Assembly: GCF_005503365.1 (NCBI RefSeq)
Contig: NZ_SCML01000003.1
Span: 62,001 to 126,000, forward strand
Direction of reading: 5' to 3'
DNA: 64,000 bases
DNA from: Hydrogenophaga sp. 2FB
GTDB lineage: Bacteria; Pseudomonadota; Gammaproteobacteria; Burkholderiales; Burkholderiaceae_C
In this document: in pieces, positions 35,660 to 44,805 of the stretch
Numbering within the stretch: position 1 is the stretch's first letter
Layout: each line of letters starts with the position of its first letter
The notes under the pieces: generated by a model
The model's input: the letters and a program-made list of their open reading frames with translations, nothing else
The model's database searches: none
Told to the model about the DNA's origin: nothing
Made by a program: the position numbers and the translations under genes

Positions 35660-36031
35660 ATGTCCTTGATTGCCAATGTCGTCGTCGGTCTCGTGGGTCT
35701 GATCCACGTCTACATCCTCGTGCTCGAGATGTTCCTGTGGGACAAGCCGGCCGGGCTGCGCGCCTTTGGCCAGACGCCCGCGTCGGCCGCGGCCACCAAG
35801 GTGCTGGCGGCCAACCAGGGTCTGTACAACGGCTTCCTCGCTGCCGGCCTGTTCTGGGGCTTGTGGCTTGGGCCCGAGGGCTTTGGCGTGAAGGTGTTCT
35901 TCCTGCTCTGCGTGTTCGTGGCGGGCCTCTACGGCGCGGCCACCGCCAGCCGCAAGATCCTCTTCGTGCAGGTGCTGCCCGCCACCATCGGCCTGGTGCT
36001 GCTGTTCCTCGGCCGCTCAATGGCGGCCTGA
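35660..36031 (+). CDS. DUF1304 membrane protein
   Basis: 123 residues with four hydrophobic segments (about residues 5-25, 45-70, 78-95 and 100-118). The start SLIANVVVGLVGLIHVYILV and the VLEMFLWDKPAG loop are characteristic of DUF1304. Function is unknown. It lies 51 bases after the LiuR-type gene on the same strand and could be cotranscribed with it. Confidence 0.85.
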   Translation: MSLIANVVVGLVGLIHVYILVLEMFLWDKPAGLRAFGQTPASAAATKVLAANQGLYNGFLAAGLFWGLWLGPEGFGVKVFFLLCVFVAGLYGAATASRKILFVQVLPATIGLVLLFLGRSMAA

Positions 36032-36034
36032 GCC

Positions 36035-36460
36035 TCACACCGCCACGCCCGGCGCGTACTGCCGCAGGAACTCCTCGCTCGGCGGGATCGGCTTGATCAC
36101 ATCGATCAGCACGCCATCGGGGCCCTGCACGATGAAATGCCGCTGGCCGAAGGGCTCGTCGCGCAATTCCAGCAGCACGGGCAGACCCTGCGCCTGCACG
36201 CGCGCGTACTCCGCGTCGACGTTCTCCACCTCGAAGTTCAACAGCACTCCGCTCGCGCGCGCGCCGCGCCCGGCCATGGGAATCGTCGCGTGGTCGCCGT
36301 CAAGAATGGCCAGATTGACCGAGACGTCTTCGGTCGATTGCAGGTGCACATACCAGTCGCTGTCGAACAGGCGCGCAAAGCGGAAGTGCTGTTCATAGAA
36401 GCGCGCGGTCTCGGCCACGCGGTCGGTCATGAGAACGGGGTAGTAGCTGGTGGATTTCAT
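36035..36460 (-). CDS. Glyoxalase/bleomycin-resistance (VOC) family protein
   Basis: 141 residues from [16 protein letters not shown] single VOC module: [13 protein letters not shown] at the start, [20 protein letters not shown] in the middle, and [19 protein letters not shown] with the metal-binding region at the end. Substrate is unknown. It is divergent from a TetR regulator; the shared 68-base gap holds nested dyads, so the TetR protein probably represses both genes. Confidence 0.85.
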   Translation of the reverse strand: MKSTSYYPVLMTDRVAETARFYEQHFRFARLFDSDWYVHLQSTEDVSVNLAILDGDHATIPMAGRGARASGVLLNFEVENVDAEYARVQAQGLPVLLELRDEPFGQRHFIVQGPDGVLIDVIKPIPPSEEFLRQYAPGVAV

Positions 36461-36480
36461 GGTTCGGCTCCTGGTTGAAT

Positions 36481-36534
36481 TTGCATACAATATGTACGCA
36501 AGTTAAATTTAACATACAGGCTGCATGTATGCAA
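36481..36534. promoter_or_regulatory. Nested dyads between the VOC and TetR genes (probable operators)
   Basis: TTGCATAC (36481-36488) and GTATGCAA (36527-36534) are perfect complements. GTTAAATTTAAC (36502-36513) is a perfect palindrome with the same centre. Inside lie CATACA-N3-TGTACG (36484-36498) and CATACA-N7-TGTATG (36513-36531). The unusually AT-rich stretch carries TACAAT (36486-36491), a possible -10. The pattern fits two TetR dimers bound side by side. Confidence 0.6.
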
Positions 36535-37125
36535 AGTCCCCGAACACCCCAACGCCGCTCGCAGGGCGAGCGCACCGACGCGACCCGCGCCGCGCTGATG
36601 AGCACCGCGCGCGCGTTGTTCGAAACCCGGGGCTTTGCCGCCACCGGCACGCCCGAGATCGTGGCGGCCGCGAACGTCACGCGCGGCGCGCTCTACCACC
36701 ATTTCGCGGACAAGACCGAGCTCTTCCATGCCGTGGTTCGGCAGGTGGCGCAGGAAGTGGCGGACGAGATCGCGCAAGGCGCGCGGCGCCACAAGAAGCC
36801 GGCGGCCGCGCTGCTCGCGGGCGCGCAGGCCTACTTCGCGGCGATGGCGGCCGAGGGCCGCGCGCGCCTGCTGTTGCTGGAGGCGCCGGTGGTGTTGTCG
36901 GCCGAGCAGGTGATGGAGCTGAGCGACCTGGCCGGCTTCCAGGCCTTGCAGGAAGGCTTGCAGGCAGCGTTGGGCGACAGCAAGCCCGCGGCGCCGCTGC
37001 GCGAACTCAGCGCATTGCTGTCGGCGGCGTTCGACCGCGCGGCGCTGGCGATCGCGCGGGGCGAGCCGGCCGCGCCGTATGAGCAGGCCGTGCGCCTGCT
37101 GATCTCACGTCTCGTGCCGGCCTGA
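36529..37125 (+). CDS. TetR-family transcriptional regulator
   Basis: 198 residues from MQSPRTPQRRSQGERTD. The TetR helix-turn-helix spans about residues 35-55 (FAATGTPEIVAAANVTRGAL then YHHFADKTELFHAVV). The C-terminal ligand domain has no informative motif. The start codon lies inside the dyad region 36481-36534, so autorepression is likely. A frame to 36475 would translate the operator and was rejected. Its last 21 bases overlap the convergent IMPACT-family gene. Confidence 0.88.
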   Translation: MQSPRTPQRRSQGERTDATRAALMSTARALFETRGFAATGTPEIVAAANVTRGALYHHFADKTELFHAVVRQVAQEVADEIAQGARRHKKPAAALLAGAQAYFAAMAAEGRARLLLLEAPVVLSAEQVMELSDLAGFQALQEGLQAALGDSKPAAPLRELSALLSAAFDRAALAIARGEPAAPYEQAVRLLISRLVPA

Positions 37126-37719
37126 GGTTTCCTCGTCCTTCAGCCAGACCACGCGCCCCTGGCCCGCGTCGTTGAGACGAGCGATCAGCGTGCTTTCGCC
37201 CGATTCGGGCACGCGCAGCGAGACCATCACACCCTCGCCATGCTGCACGTCGACCAGACGCGCGCCATGCGCATCGAGTTCGCGCCGCAGCCAGCCTTCC
37301 AGCGCGTAAGGCAGGACGCAGCGCAACCCGCGCCAGCGCACCACCGGCACTTTCTCCGCCTGCATCAGCGCCTGGGCCACGCTGTCGGTGTAGGCGCGCA
37401 CCAGGCCGCCCGCGCCCAGCGGCGTTCCGCCGTAGTAGCGCACCACGGTGGCGAGCACGCCTTCCAGATCGTGGTGGCGCAGCACCTCCAGCATGGGCCG
37501 GCCCGCGGTGCCGCCGGGCTCGCCATCGTCGTTCGCGGCGGAATGCCCGCCGGCCATGAGCGCCCAGCACACATGGGTGGCGGTGGGGTGTTCGGTGCGC
37601 AAGGCGGCCACGCGTTGCAGCGCCGTGGCGCGGTCCGCCATCGGCTCCACGCAACCGATGAAGCGGCTTTTCTTGATCACGCTTTCGCTGCGGGCCGGGG
37701 CGGACAGGGTGAAGGGCAT
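37105..37719 (-). CDS. IMPACT/YigZ-family protein
   Basis: 204 residues from MPFTLSAPARSESVIKKSRF. The UPF0029 signature is clear: THVCWALMAGGHSAANDDGE then GTAGRPMLEVL and VVRYYGGTPLGAGGLVRAY. A short C-terminal DUF1949-like region follows. The family is linked to translation control or proline dipeptidase activity without a firm bacterial role. Convergent overlap with the TetR gene is 21 bases. Confidence 0.88.
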   Translation of the reverse strand: MPFTLSAPARSESVIKKSRFIGCVEPMADRATALQRVAALRTEHPTATHVCWALMAGGHSAANDDGEPGGTAGRPMLEVLRHHDLEGVLATVVRYYGGTPLGAGGLVRAYTDSVAQALMQAEKVPVVRWRGLRCVLPYALEGWLRRELDAHGARLVDVQHGEGVMVSLRVPESGESTLIARLNDAGQGRVVWLKDEETSGRHET

Positions 37720-37766
37720 GGGCGCCGAGCATAGTCCTGCCTGCACCGGGATTTAACGTGTCGAAA

Positions 37767-37796
37767 TTGACGTTTACGTAAACGTCAACGTAGAAT
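37767..37796 (+). promoter_or_regulatory. LiuR-type operator B within the promoter of the isovaleryl-CoA dehydrogenase run
   Basis: TTGACGTTTAC (37767-37777) is followed directly by its exact reverse complement (37778-37788), a perfect 22-bp palindrome. TTGACG at 37767-37772 is also the -35, and TAGAAT (37791-37796) the -10, with an 18-base spacer. A dyad filling the spacer is the normal arrangement for MerR-family regulators. It shares half-sites with operator A at 35141-35158. Confidence 0.75.
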
Positions 37797-37826
37797 CGCG
37801 GTTCACTTTGCAGCCGAGGTTTCCCC

Positions 37827-38288
37827 TTGTCCCTCCCCACCTTCGAACCGCGCAACCCGGGCTTTGCCGAACGCACACGCGAGAGTTTCGCGCGCCAGGC
37901 CGCCATGCGCACCCTCGGCGCCTCGCTGGCCGTGGTCGAGGCGGGCCGGGTCGAAATCACGCTGCCCTGGGCAGAACCGCTGACGCAACAGCACGACTTT
38001 CTGCACGCCGGCATGGTGGCCACCGCGCTCGACTCCGCCTGCGGCTATGCCGGGTTCACGCTGATGTCACTGGAGGCCGCGGTGCTGACGATCGAGTTCA
38101 AGATCAACCTGTTGGCCCCCGCGCAGGGCGAGCGCTTCCGCATGGTGGGCACGGTGGTCAAACCCGGGCGCACCGTGACGGTGTGCGAAGGCCACGCCTA
38201 CGCCATTGACGGCGGGCGCGAAAAGCTGATCGCCACCATGGGTTGCACGCTGATGGCCGTGATCGGTCGGGACAACATCCAGGGCTGA
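37827..38288 (+). CDS. PaaI/4HBT-family hotdog thioesterase
   Basis: 153 residues with a TTG start at 37827 (GCCGAGG upstream). The hotdog signature [20 protein letters not shown] carries the usual His-Gly-Gly-like nucleophile region with LHAGM. It probably hydrolyses acyl-CoA thioesters. It is the first gene after LiuR operator B and 31 bases before isovaleryl-CoA dehydrogenase, so it may release CoA from stalled branched-chain intermediates (inference). Confidence 0.85.
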   Translation: MSLPTFEPRNPGFAERTRESFARQAAMRTLGASLAVVEAGRVEITLPWAEPLTQQHDFLHAGMVATALDSACGYAGFTLMSLEAAVLTIEFKINLLAPAQGERFRMVGTVVKPGRTVTVCEGHAYAIDGGREKLIATMGCTLMAVIGRDNIQG

Positions 38289-38319
38289 CGCCCCCTCACC
38301 ATTTCAAAGAGAGACACCC

Positions 38320-39501
38320 ATGACGAACCTGCCCGGCCTGAACTTCCAACTCGGTGAAGACATTGACGCGCTGCGCGACGCGGTGCGCGACTTCGCGCAA
38401 GCCGAGATCGCCCCGCGCGCGGCCGAGATCGACCGCGCCGACCAGTTCCCCATGGATGTCTGGCGCAAGATGGGCGAGCTGGGCGTGCTCGGCATCACCG
38501 TGGGCGAGGAATACGGCGGCGCGAACATGGGTTACCTCGCCCACATGATCGCGATGGAGGAAATCTCGCGCGCCTCGGCCAGCGTGGGCCTGTCGTATGG
38601 CGCGCACAGCAACCTGTGCGTGAACCAGATCAAGCGCAACGGCAACGACGCGCAGCGCCAGAAGTACCTGCCCAGGCTGATCAGCGGCGAGCACGTGGGG
38701 GCGCTCGCCATGAGCGAACCCGGCGCGGGCTCGGACGTCATCAGCATGAAGCTCAAGGCCGAGGACAAGGGCGGCTACTACCTGCTCAACGGCAGCAAGA
38801 TGTGGATCACCAACGGCCCCGACGCCGACACCATGGTGGTCTACGCCAAGACCGAACCCGAGATGGGCGCGCGCGGCGTCACCGCCTTCATCGTCGAGAA
38901 GGGCATGAAGGGCTTCAGCACGGCGCAGAAGCTTGACAAGCTGGGCATGCGCGGCAGCCACACGGGCGAGATGGTGTTCAACAACGTCGAGGTGCCGGCC
39001 GAGAACATCATGGGGGGACTGAACAACGGCGCCAAGGTGCTCATGAGCGGGCTGGACTACGAGCGAGCGGTGCTCACCGGCGGGCCGCTGGGCATCATGC
39101 AGGCGGTCATGGACAACGTGGTGCCCTACATCCACGACCGCAAGCAGTTCGGCCAGAGCATCGGCGAGTTCCAGCTGATCCAGGGCAAGGTGGCCGACAT
39201 GTACACCGTGCTGCAGGCCGGGCGCTCGTTCGCCTACACGGTGGCCAAGAACCTGGACCTGCTGGGCACCGACCACGTGCGCCAGGTGCGCAAGGACTGC
39301 GCCTCGGTGATCCTGTGGTGTGCCGAGAAGGCGACCTGGATGGCTGGCGAGGGCATCCAGATCTACGGTGGCAATGGCTACATCAACGAGTACCCGCTGG
39401 GCCGCCTGTGGCGCGATGCCAAGCTCTATGAAATCGGCGCGGGCACGAGCGAGATCCGCCGCATGCTCATCGGCCGCGAACTCTTCGCAGAAACCTGCTG
39501 A
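38320..39501 (+). CDS. ivd: Isovaleryl-CoA dehydrogenase
   Basis: 393 residues of the acyl-CoA dehydrogenase family. The catalytic Glu sits in [16 protein letters not shown] (about residue 248), the position special to isovaleryl-CoA and long-chain dehydrogenases. The usual Glu site near the C-terminus reads [10 protein letters not shown] with Ala. FAD-binding [13 protein letters not shown] is present. It oxidises isovaleryl-CoA to 3-methylcrotonyl-CoA, passing electrons to ETF. This is the first committed step of leucine catabolism; methylcrotonyl-CoA carboxylase is in the later block. Confidence 0.95.
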   Translation: MTNLPGLNFQLGEDIDALRDAVRDFAQAEIAPRAAEIDRADQFPMDVWRKMGELGVLGITVGEEYGGANMGYLAHMIAMEEISRASASVGLSYGAHSNLCVNQIKRNGNDAQRQKYLPRLISGEHVGALAMSEPGAGSDVISMKLKAEDKGGYYLLNGSKMWITNGPDADTMVVYAKTEPEMGARGVTAFIVEKGMKGFSTAQKLDKLGMRGSHTGEMVFNNVEVPAENIMGGLNNGAKVLMSGLDYERAVLTGGPLGIMQAVMDNVVPYIHDRKQFGQSIGEFQLIQGKVADMYTVLQAGRSFAYTVAKNLDLLGTDHVRQVRKDCASVILWCAEKATWMAGEGIQIYGGNGYINEYPLGRLWRDAKLYEIGAGTSEIRRMLIGRELFAETC

Positions 39502-39551
39502 GCTTGACCATGACGTGCGCTGGCGTCAGCTTGACCGCCTAAGATTGCCCC

Positions 39552-40211
39552 ATGACTTCTCAACTCAAAGACCTGTTCGAACACAACCGCGCCTGGGCCG
39601 CCTCCATGGTTGCGTCGCGGCCGACTTTCTTTACCGACCTGCTCAAGCAGCAGAGCCCGTTGTACATGTGGATCGGGTGCTCCGACAGCCGTGTGCCCGC
39701 GAACCAGATCACCGGCCTGGAGCCAGGCGAGGTGTTCGTGCACCGCAACGTGGCCAACGTGGTGGTGCCCACCGACCTCAATTGCCTGTCGACCATTCAG
39801 TACGCGGTGGACATGCTCAAGGTCGAGCACATCATGGTCGTGGGGCACTACGGCTGCGGTGGTGTGGCCGCGGCATTGCGCGGCGTGCGCGTGGGCCTGG
39901 CCGACAACTGGCTGCGCCACGTCAAGGACGTGCGCGACCGCCATGCCGACCGGCTCGAGGCCACGCCCGAAATTCACCGCGCCGACGTGCTGTGCGAGCT
40001 CAACGCGATCGAACAAGTGATGAACGTGGCGCAAACCACGGTCGTGCAGGACGCCTGGGCGCGTGGGCAGTCGCTCACGCTGCACGGCTGGGTCTATGGC
40101 CTGCGCGATGGCCATCTGCACGACATGCACATGACGGTCGATGGCAACGAAAGCATGGACGCGGTCTACCGCACGGCCGTGGCCGGTGTGGGCGCCGTGC
40201 GCCAGAGCTGA
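39552..40211 (+). CDS. can: Beta-class carbonic anhydrase
   Basis: 219 residues. Zinc ligands are visible in GCSDSRVPAN (Cys, with Asp-Arg dyad) and VVGHYGCGGV (His and Cys). It interconverts CO2 and bicarbonate. The gene sits between isovaleryl-CoA dehydrogenase and thiolase genes, and bicarbonate is the cosubstrate of methylcrotonyl-CoA carboxylase, so local supply is a reasonable role. The gap before it is 50 bases. Confidence 0.94.
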   Translation: MTSQLKDLFEHNRAWAASMVASRPTFFTDLLKQQSPLYMWIGCSDSRVPANQITGLEPGEVFVHRNVANVVVPTDLNCLSTIQYAVDMLKVEHIMVVGHYGCGGVAAALRGVRVGLADNWLRHVKDVRDRHADRLEATPEIHRADVLCELNAIEQVMNVAQTTVVQDAWARGQSLTLHGWVYGLRDGHLHDMHMTVDGNESMDAVYRTAVAGVGAVRQS

Positions 40212-40239
40212 TCCCTTCCCCCATTTTCAGGAGAACCTT

Positions 40240-41427
40240 ATGTCCGCAACAGATCCCATCGTCCTCGTCGGTGCAGCGCGCACCCCCATGGGCGCATTCC
40301 AGAGTGACTTCGCCAGCCTGTCCGCGCACGACCTCGGTGGCGCCGCCATCAAAGCCGCCATGGAGCGCGCGGGGGTGGACCCAGCCCAGGTGGATGAGGT
40401 GTTGTTCGGCAACTGCCTGATGGCCGGCCAGGGCCAAGCCCCGGCACGCCAGGCCGCGTTCAAGGGTGGCCTGCCGAAGTCGGCCGGCGCGGTCACGCTC
40501 TCCAAGATGTGCGGCTCCGGCATGAAGGCCACCATGCTGGCGCACGACATGCTCGCCGCGGGCAGCGCCAACGTGGTGGTGGCCGGCGGCATGGAGAGCA
40601 TGACCAACGCGCCCTACCTGCTGCAGAAAGGCCGAGGCGGCTACCGCATGGGCCACGACAAGGTGTACGACCACATGATGCTCGACGGCCTGGAAGACGC
40701 GTACGAGCCCGGCCGCTCCATGGGCACCTTCGGCGAAGACTGCGCGGCCAAATACAGCTTCACGCGCGAGCAACAAGACGCGTTCGCCATCGCCTCCGTC
40801 ACGCGTGCCAAGGCCGCTACCGAGAACGGCGCGTTCGCGAAAGAGATCGTGCCCGTGACGGTGAAAGACCGCAGCGGCGAGCGCGTGGTGTCCACCGACG
40901 AAGGTCCGGGCAAGGTCAAGCTCGACAAGATCCCCGCGCTCAAGCCCGCGTTCAAGAAGGACGGCACCATCACCGCCGCCTCCAGCTCGTCCATCAACGA
41001 CGGCGCGGCGGCGCTGGTGTTGATGCGCGAGTCCACCGCGAAGAAGCTGGGCGCCAAGCCGCTGGCGCGCATCGTGGGCCACGCCACCCATGCGCAGGAG
41101 CCCAACTGGTTCGCCACCGCGCCGGTCGGTGCCACGCAGAAGCTGCTGGAAAAGACGGGCTGGAAGGTCGGCGACGTTGACTTGTGGGAAATCAACGAGG
41201 CTTTCGCCGTCGTGCCGATGGCGCTGATGACCGAACTGAAGATTCCGCACGAGAAAGTCAACGTGAACGGCGGCGCCTGCGCGCTGGGCCACCCGATCGG
41301 CGCCAGCGGCGCGCGCATCCTGGTGACCTTGTTGCATGCGTTGCAGGCGCGTGGCGGCAAGAAGGGCGTGGCCACGCTGTGCATTGGTGGCGGCGAAGCC
41401 ACGGCCATGGCCATCGAACTGGTCTGA
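40240..41427 (+). CDS. Acetyl-CoA C-acyltransferase (thiolase)
   Basis: 395 residues from MSATDPIVLVGAARTPMG. The acyl-accepting Cys lies in LSKMCGSGMKATM (about residue 93), and the C-terminal catalytic His and Cys in NEAFAVVPMAL and ACALGHPIGASGAR. It fits acetoacetyl-CoA thiolase, which would finish acetoacetate use from HMG-CoA cleavage. A longer frame into the carbonic anhydrase gene is a shadow. AGGAGAA precedes the ATG. Confidence 0.92.
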   Translation: MSATDPIVLVGAARTPMGAFQSDFASLSAHDLGGAAIKAAMERAGVDPAQVDEVLFGNCLMAGQGQAPARQAAFKGGLPKSAGAVTLSKMCGSGMKATMLAHDMLAAGSANVVVAGGMESMTNAPYLLQKGRGGYRMGHDKVYDHMMLDGLEDAYEPGRSMGTFGEDCAAKYSFTREQQDAFAIASVTRAKAATENGAFAKEIVPVTVKDRSGERVVSTDEGPGKVKLDKIPALKPAFKKDGTITAASSSSINDGAAALVLMRESTAKKLGAKPLARIVGHATHAQEPNWFATAPVGATQKLLEKTGWKVGDVDLWEINEAFAVVPMALMTELKIPHEKVNVNGGACALGHPIGASGARILVTLLHALQARGGKKGVATLCIGGGEATAMAIELV

Positions 41428-41443
41428 CACAGCGCACGCCACC

Positions 41444-42112
41444 ATGGCCACGGTGCTCGTGATCGGCGCGTCTCGCGGCATTGGCCTGGAGTTCGTGCGC
41501 CAGTACCTGGAAGCGGGCGATCGTGTGATCGCCACCGCGCGCGACGAAGCCGGCCTGGCGCGTCTGCGCGAACTTGGGGCCGAAGCCCTGCGCGTGGACG
41601 TGGCCGACCCCGCCAGCGTGAGCGGCCTGACCTGGTCGCTCGATGGCGAGGAACTGGATGTGGCGTTGTACGTGGCCGGTGTGATCGATCGCGGCGACGC
41701 CAAGACGCCGCCCACGCGCGAGGCCTTTGACCGCGTGATGCACACCAACGTGCTGGGTGCGATGCAGGCCATGCCGCAGGTGCTGCCCGCGGTCGAGGCG
41801 GCGCGCGGTGTGTTCGGCGTGATCTCCAGCGGCATGAGCCAGATCGGCGAGGTGTCCGGCAGCGGCGCCTGGTTGTACCGCGTGAGCAAGACCGCGCTGA
41901 ACATGGCCGTGGCCAGCGCCCGGCACAGCTACCCGGCCGCCACCTGCGTGGCGCTGGACCCGGGCTGGGTGCAGACCGACATGGGTGGTGCCTCCGCGCC
42001 CCTGACCGCCGAGAACAGCGTGGCCGACTTGCGCCGCGCACTGGCCTCCGTGACGCCCGAAGACAACGGCCGCTTCATTCACCGTGATGGCCGGCGCGCC
42101 GCCACCTGGTGA
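41444..42112 (+). CDS. Short-chain dehydrogenase/reductase
   Basis: 222 residues from MATVLVIGASRGIGLEF. The NAD(P)-binding GASRGIG and the catalytic YRVSK (Tyr-x3-Lys) are visible, with VALDPGWVQTDMGG downstream. It is a classical SDR of the small C-factor-like type; substrate is unknown. It lies between thiolase and acyl-CoA dehydrogenase genes in the LiuR-type run, suggesting a hydroxyacyl substrate, which is inference. Confidence 0.87.
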   Translation: MATVLVIGASRGIGLEFVRQYLEAGDRVIATARDEAGLARLRELGAEALRVDVADPASVSGLTWSLDGEELDVALYVAGVIDRGDAKTPPTREAFDRVMHTNVLGAMQAMPQVLPAVEAARGVFGVISSGMSQIGEVSGSGAWLYRVSKTALNMAVASARHSYPAATCVALDPGWVQTDMGGASAPLTAENSVADLRRALASVTPEDNGRFIHRDGRRAATW

Positions 42113-42142
42113 CCTCATCCCGATTTCGCAGAAGACAACGCC

Positions 42143-43273
42143 ATGCCTCTCAATCAAGACCAACTCATGATCCGCGACGCGGTGCGCGCCTTTGCCCAGG
42201 ACCAGCTCTGGCCGAACGCAGCGAAGTGGGACAAGGAACACCATTTCCCCAAGGACGTGCACAAGGGCCTGGCCGAGCTGGGCGCCTACGGCATCTGCGT
42301 GCCCGAGGCGCTGGGTGGCGCGGGGCTGGACTATGTGACGCTGGCGGTGGTGCTGGAAGAAATCGCGGCCGGCGACGGCGGCACCAGCACCGCGATCTCG
42401 GTCACCAACTGCCCGGTCAACGCCATCCTGATGCGCTATGGCAACACCCAACAGAAGGAGCAGTGGCTGCGCCCCTTGGCTTCGGGCCAGATGCTGGGCG
42501 TGTTCTGCCTGACCGAGCCGCATGTGGGCAGCGACGCGTCGGCCCTGCGCACCACTGCCGTGAAGCACGGCGACGAGTACGTCATCAACGGCGTCAAACA
42601 GTTCATCACCAGCGGCAAGCATGGCCATCTGGCGATCGTGATCGCGGTGACCGACAAGGGCGCGGGCAAGAAGGGCATGAGCGCGTTCGTCGTGCCCACC
42701 GACACCCGGGGTTACGTGGTCGCGCGGCTGGAAGAAAAACTCGGACAGCACAGCAGCGACACCGCGCAGATCAACTTCGAAAACTGCCGCATCCCGGCCG
42801 AGAACCTGATCGGCGCCGAGGGCGAGGGCTACAAGATCGCGCTGTCGGCGCTTGAAGGTGGGCGCATCGGCATCGCGGCGCAGAGCGTGGGCATGGCACG
42901 CAGCGCGTTTGAGTGCGCGCTCACCTATTCGAAGCAGCGCGAGAGTTTTGGCCAGCCCATCTTCAACCACCAGGCGGTGGGTTTCAAGCTGGCGGAGATG
43001 GCGACGCAGATCGAGGTGGCGCGCGCGATGGTGCACCACGCCGCCGCGCTGCGCGATGCCGGTGAGCCGTGTCTGAAAGAGGCCGCCATGGCCAAGCTGT
43101 TCGCCAGCGAAATGGCCGAAAAGGTGTGCTCGGATGCGATCCAGGTGCACGGCGGGTATGGCTATGTGAGCGACTTCCCTGTTGAACGCATCTACCGGGA
43201 TGTGCGGGTGTGCCAGATTTACGAAGGCACGTCGGACGTGCAGAAGATCCTGATCCAGCGCGCGTTGGCCTGA
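42143..43273 (+). CDS. Acyl-CoA dehydrogenase (short/branched-chain type)
   Basis: 376 residues. FAD-contact segment FCLTEPHVGSDASALRT, helix G region ALEGGRIGIAAQSVG, and the canonical catalytic Glu in CQIYEGTSDVQKILI near the C-terminus. It therefore belongs to the short- or medium-chain class, different from the isovaleryl-type enzyme upstream. It may act on butyryl-, 2-methylbutyryl- or isobutyryl-CoA. Last gene of the run from 37827; trkA follows after 136 bases. Confidence 0.92.
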   Translation: MPLNQDQLMIRDAVRAFAQDQLWPNAAKWDKEHHFPKDVHKGLAELGAYGICVPEALGGAGLDYVTLAVVLEEIAAGDGGTSTAISVTNCPVNAILMRYGNTQQKEQWLRPLASGQMLGVFCLTEPHVGSDASALRTTAVKHGDEYVINGVKQFITSGKHGHLAIVIAVTDKGAGKKGMSAFVVPTDTRGYVVARLEEKLGQHSSDTAQINFENCRIPAENLIGAEGEGYKIALSALEGGRIGIAAQSVGMARSAFECALTYSKQRESFGQPIFNHQAVGFKLAEMATQIEVARAMVHHAAALRDAGEPCLKEAAMAKLFASEMAEKVCSDAIQVHGGYGYVSDFPVERIYRDVRVCQIYEGTSDVQKILIQRALA

Positions 43274-43409
43274 ACGCTTGTTTTCTCCGGCTGCCCCGGT
43301 CAACGGCAGTGGGGACAGTCGCGGAGCAGAGCGCCTCGCACCCGCGAGCCCGCGAGGTCTTGGCCGGAAAGGCGCGCGAGGGGCACGCCGCTCGTATGAT
43401 CCCCCCACC

Positions 43410-44801
43410 ATGAACATCATCATCCTGGGCGCTGGCCGTGTGGGCGAAAGCGTTGCCGAAAGCCTGGTTTCGGAGCAGAACGACATCACCGTGATCGACA
43501 TGGACCCGGCCCGCCTGCGCCAGCTGGAAGAGCGGATCGACCTGCGCGGCGTGGTGGGCAATGGCATCCAGCCGTCGGTGCTGCTGGACGCGGGCGCGAG
43601 GGACGCCGACATGGTCATCGCCTGTGCCGCCAACGACGAAACCAACCTGGTGGTCTGCAAGGTGGCGCACGACATCTTCAATGTGCCCAGCACCATCGCG
43701 CGGCTGCGCTCACCCGAGTTCAGCGAGGGCGACAGCCTGCTCGGCAAGAATGGCTTTGCGGTGGACCATGTGATCTGTCCCGAAGCGTCGGTCACGCGCT
43801 ACATCCACCAGCTCATCAGCTACCCCGAGGCCCTGCAGGTGCTGGAGTTCGCCGACGGTCGCGCGAGCCTGATCGCGGTGCGCGCCACCCACGGCGGCGC
43901 ACTGGTCGGGCACACCATTGGCGAAATCCGCGAGCGCTTTCCCCATGCCGAGATGCGCGTGGTCGCGCTCTACCGGCTCGATACCGAGATGGAGGCCACG
44001 CCGCAAACGCGCATTCTGGCCGGTGACGAGGTCTTCGTGCTGGCCGACACCCAGAAGATCCGCTCCGTGCTGAGCGCAGTCCACAACATCGACAAGCCGG
44101 TGCGCAGCATCATGATCGCCGGCGGCGGCAAGGTCGGGCTGCGGCTGGCGCGCACGCTGGAAGGCCAGTGCCAGGTGAAGATCATCGAACACGACAAGAC
44201 GCGCTGCGAGTACCTGGCCAGCCAGTTGCCGTCGAGTACGTTGATCCTCAATGGCGATGGCGCCGACGAAGACCTGCTGCTTGAGGAGAACGTGGGTGAG
44301 ATGGACATGTTCCTCGCGCTCACCAGCGACGACGAGGACAACATCATGTCCGCCATGCTGGCCAAGCGCCTGGGCGCCGGGCGCGTGCTGTCGCTGATCA
44401 ACCGCCGTGCCTATGCGGACATGATGCAGGGCAGCACGATCGACATCGCGATCTCGCCTTCGCAAACCGTCATCGGCGAGCTGCTCACACACCTGCGCCG
44501 TGGTGACGTGGCGGCGGTGCACAGCCTGCGCCGGGGTGCTGCCGAGGCACTCGAAGGCATTGCGCGCGGCGACGTGAAGACCAGCAAGCTGGTGGGTCGC
44601 AAGGTGGAAGAGATCAAACTGCCCAACGGCACGCGCATCGGTGTCATCGTGCGCGGCGAGGGCCGCAAATCCGAGGTGCTGATGCCGCACCATGACACGG
44701 TGATCGAGGCCGATGACCGCATCGTCATGTTCCTTCCGAACAAGCGCCTGGTGCGCGAGGTCGAGAAGCTGTTCCAGGTGGGCGCCACCTTTTTTGGGTA
44801 A
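43410..44801 (+). CDS. trkA: Trk potassium uptake regulatory protein TrkA
   Basis: 463 residues from MNIIILGAGRVGESVAESL. Two RCK modules are visible, each with a Rossmann NAD-binding start (GAGRVGESV near residue 7 and IAGGGKVGLRLARTL near 235) and a TrkA_C domain. The first carries ITVIDMDPARLRQLEERID. It gates TrkH at the cytoplasmic side. trkH follows four bases after the stop. A longer open frame to 43278 adds residues foreign to the family. Confidence 0.95.
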   Translation: MNIIILGAGRVGESVAESLVSEQNDITVIDMDPARLRQLEERIDLRGVVGNGIQPSVLLDAGARDADMVIACAANDETNLVVCKVAHDIFNVPSTIARLRSPEFSEGDSLLGKNGFAVDHVICPEASVTRYIHQLISYPEALQVLEFADGRASLIAVRATHGGALVGHTIGEIRERFPHAEMRVVALYRLDTEMEATPQTRILAGDEVFVLADTQKIRSVLSAVHNIDKPVRSIMIAGGGKVGLRLARTLEGQCQVKIIEHDKTRCEYLASQLPSSTLILNGDGADEDLLLEENVGEMDMFLALTSDDEDNIMSAMLAKRLGAGRVLSLINRRAYADMMQGSTIDIAISPSQTVIGELLTHLRRGDVAAVHSLRRGAAEALEGIARGDVKTSKLVGRKVEEIKLPNGTRIGVIVRGEGRKSEVLMPHHDTVIEADDRIVMFLPNKRLVREVEKLFQVGATFFG

Positions 44802-44805
44802 ACCC

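Noticed and set aside
41258..43795. 845-codon minus-strand open frame across thiolase, SDR, acyl-CoA dehydrogenase and trkA
   Set aside because: It runs against four genuine genes with intact active-site motifs and shows none itself.
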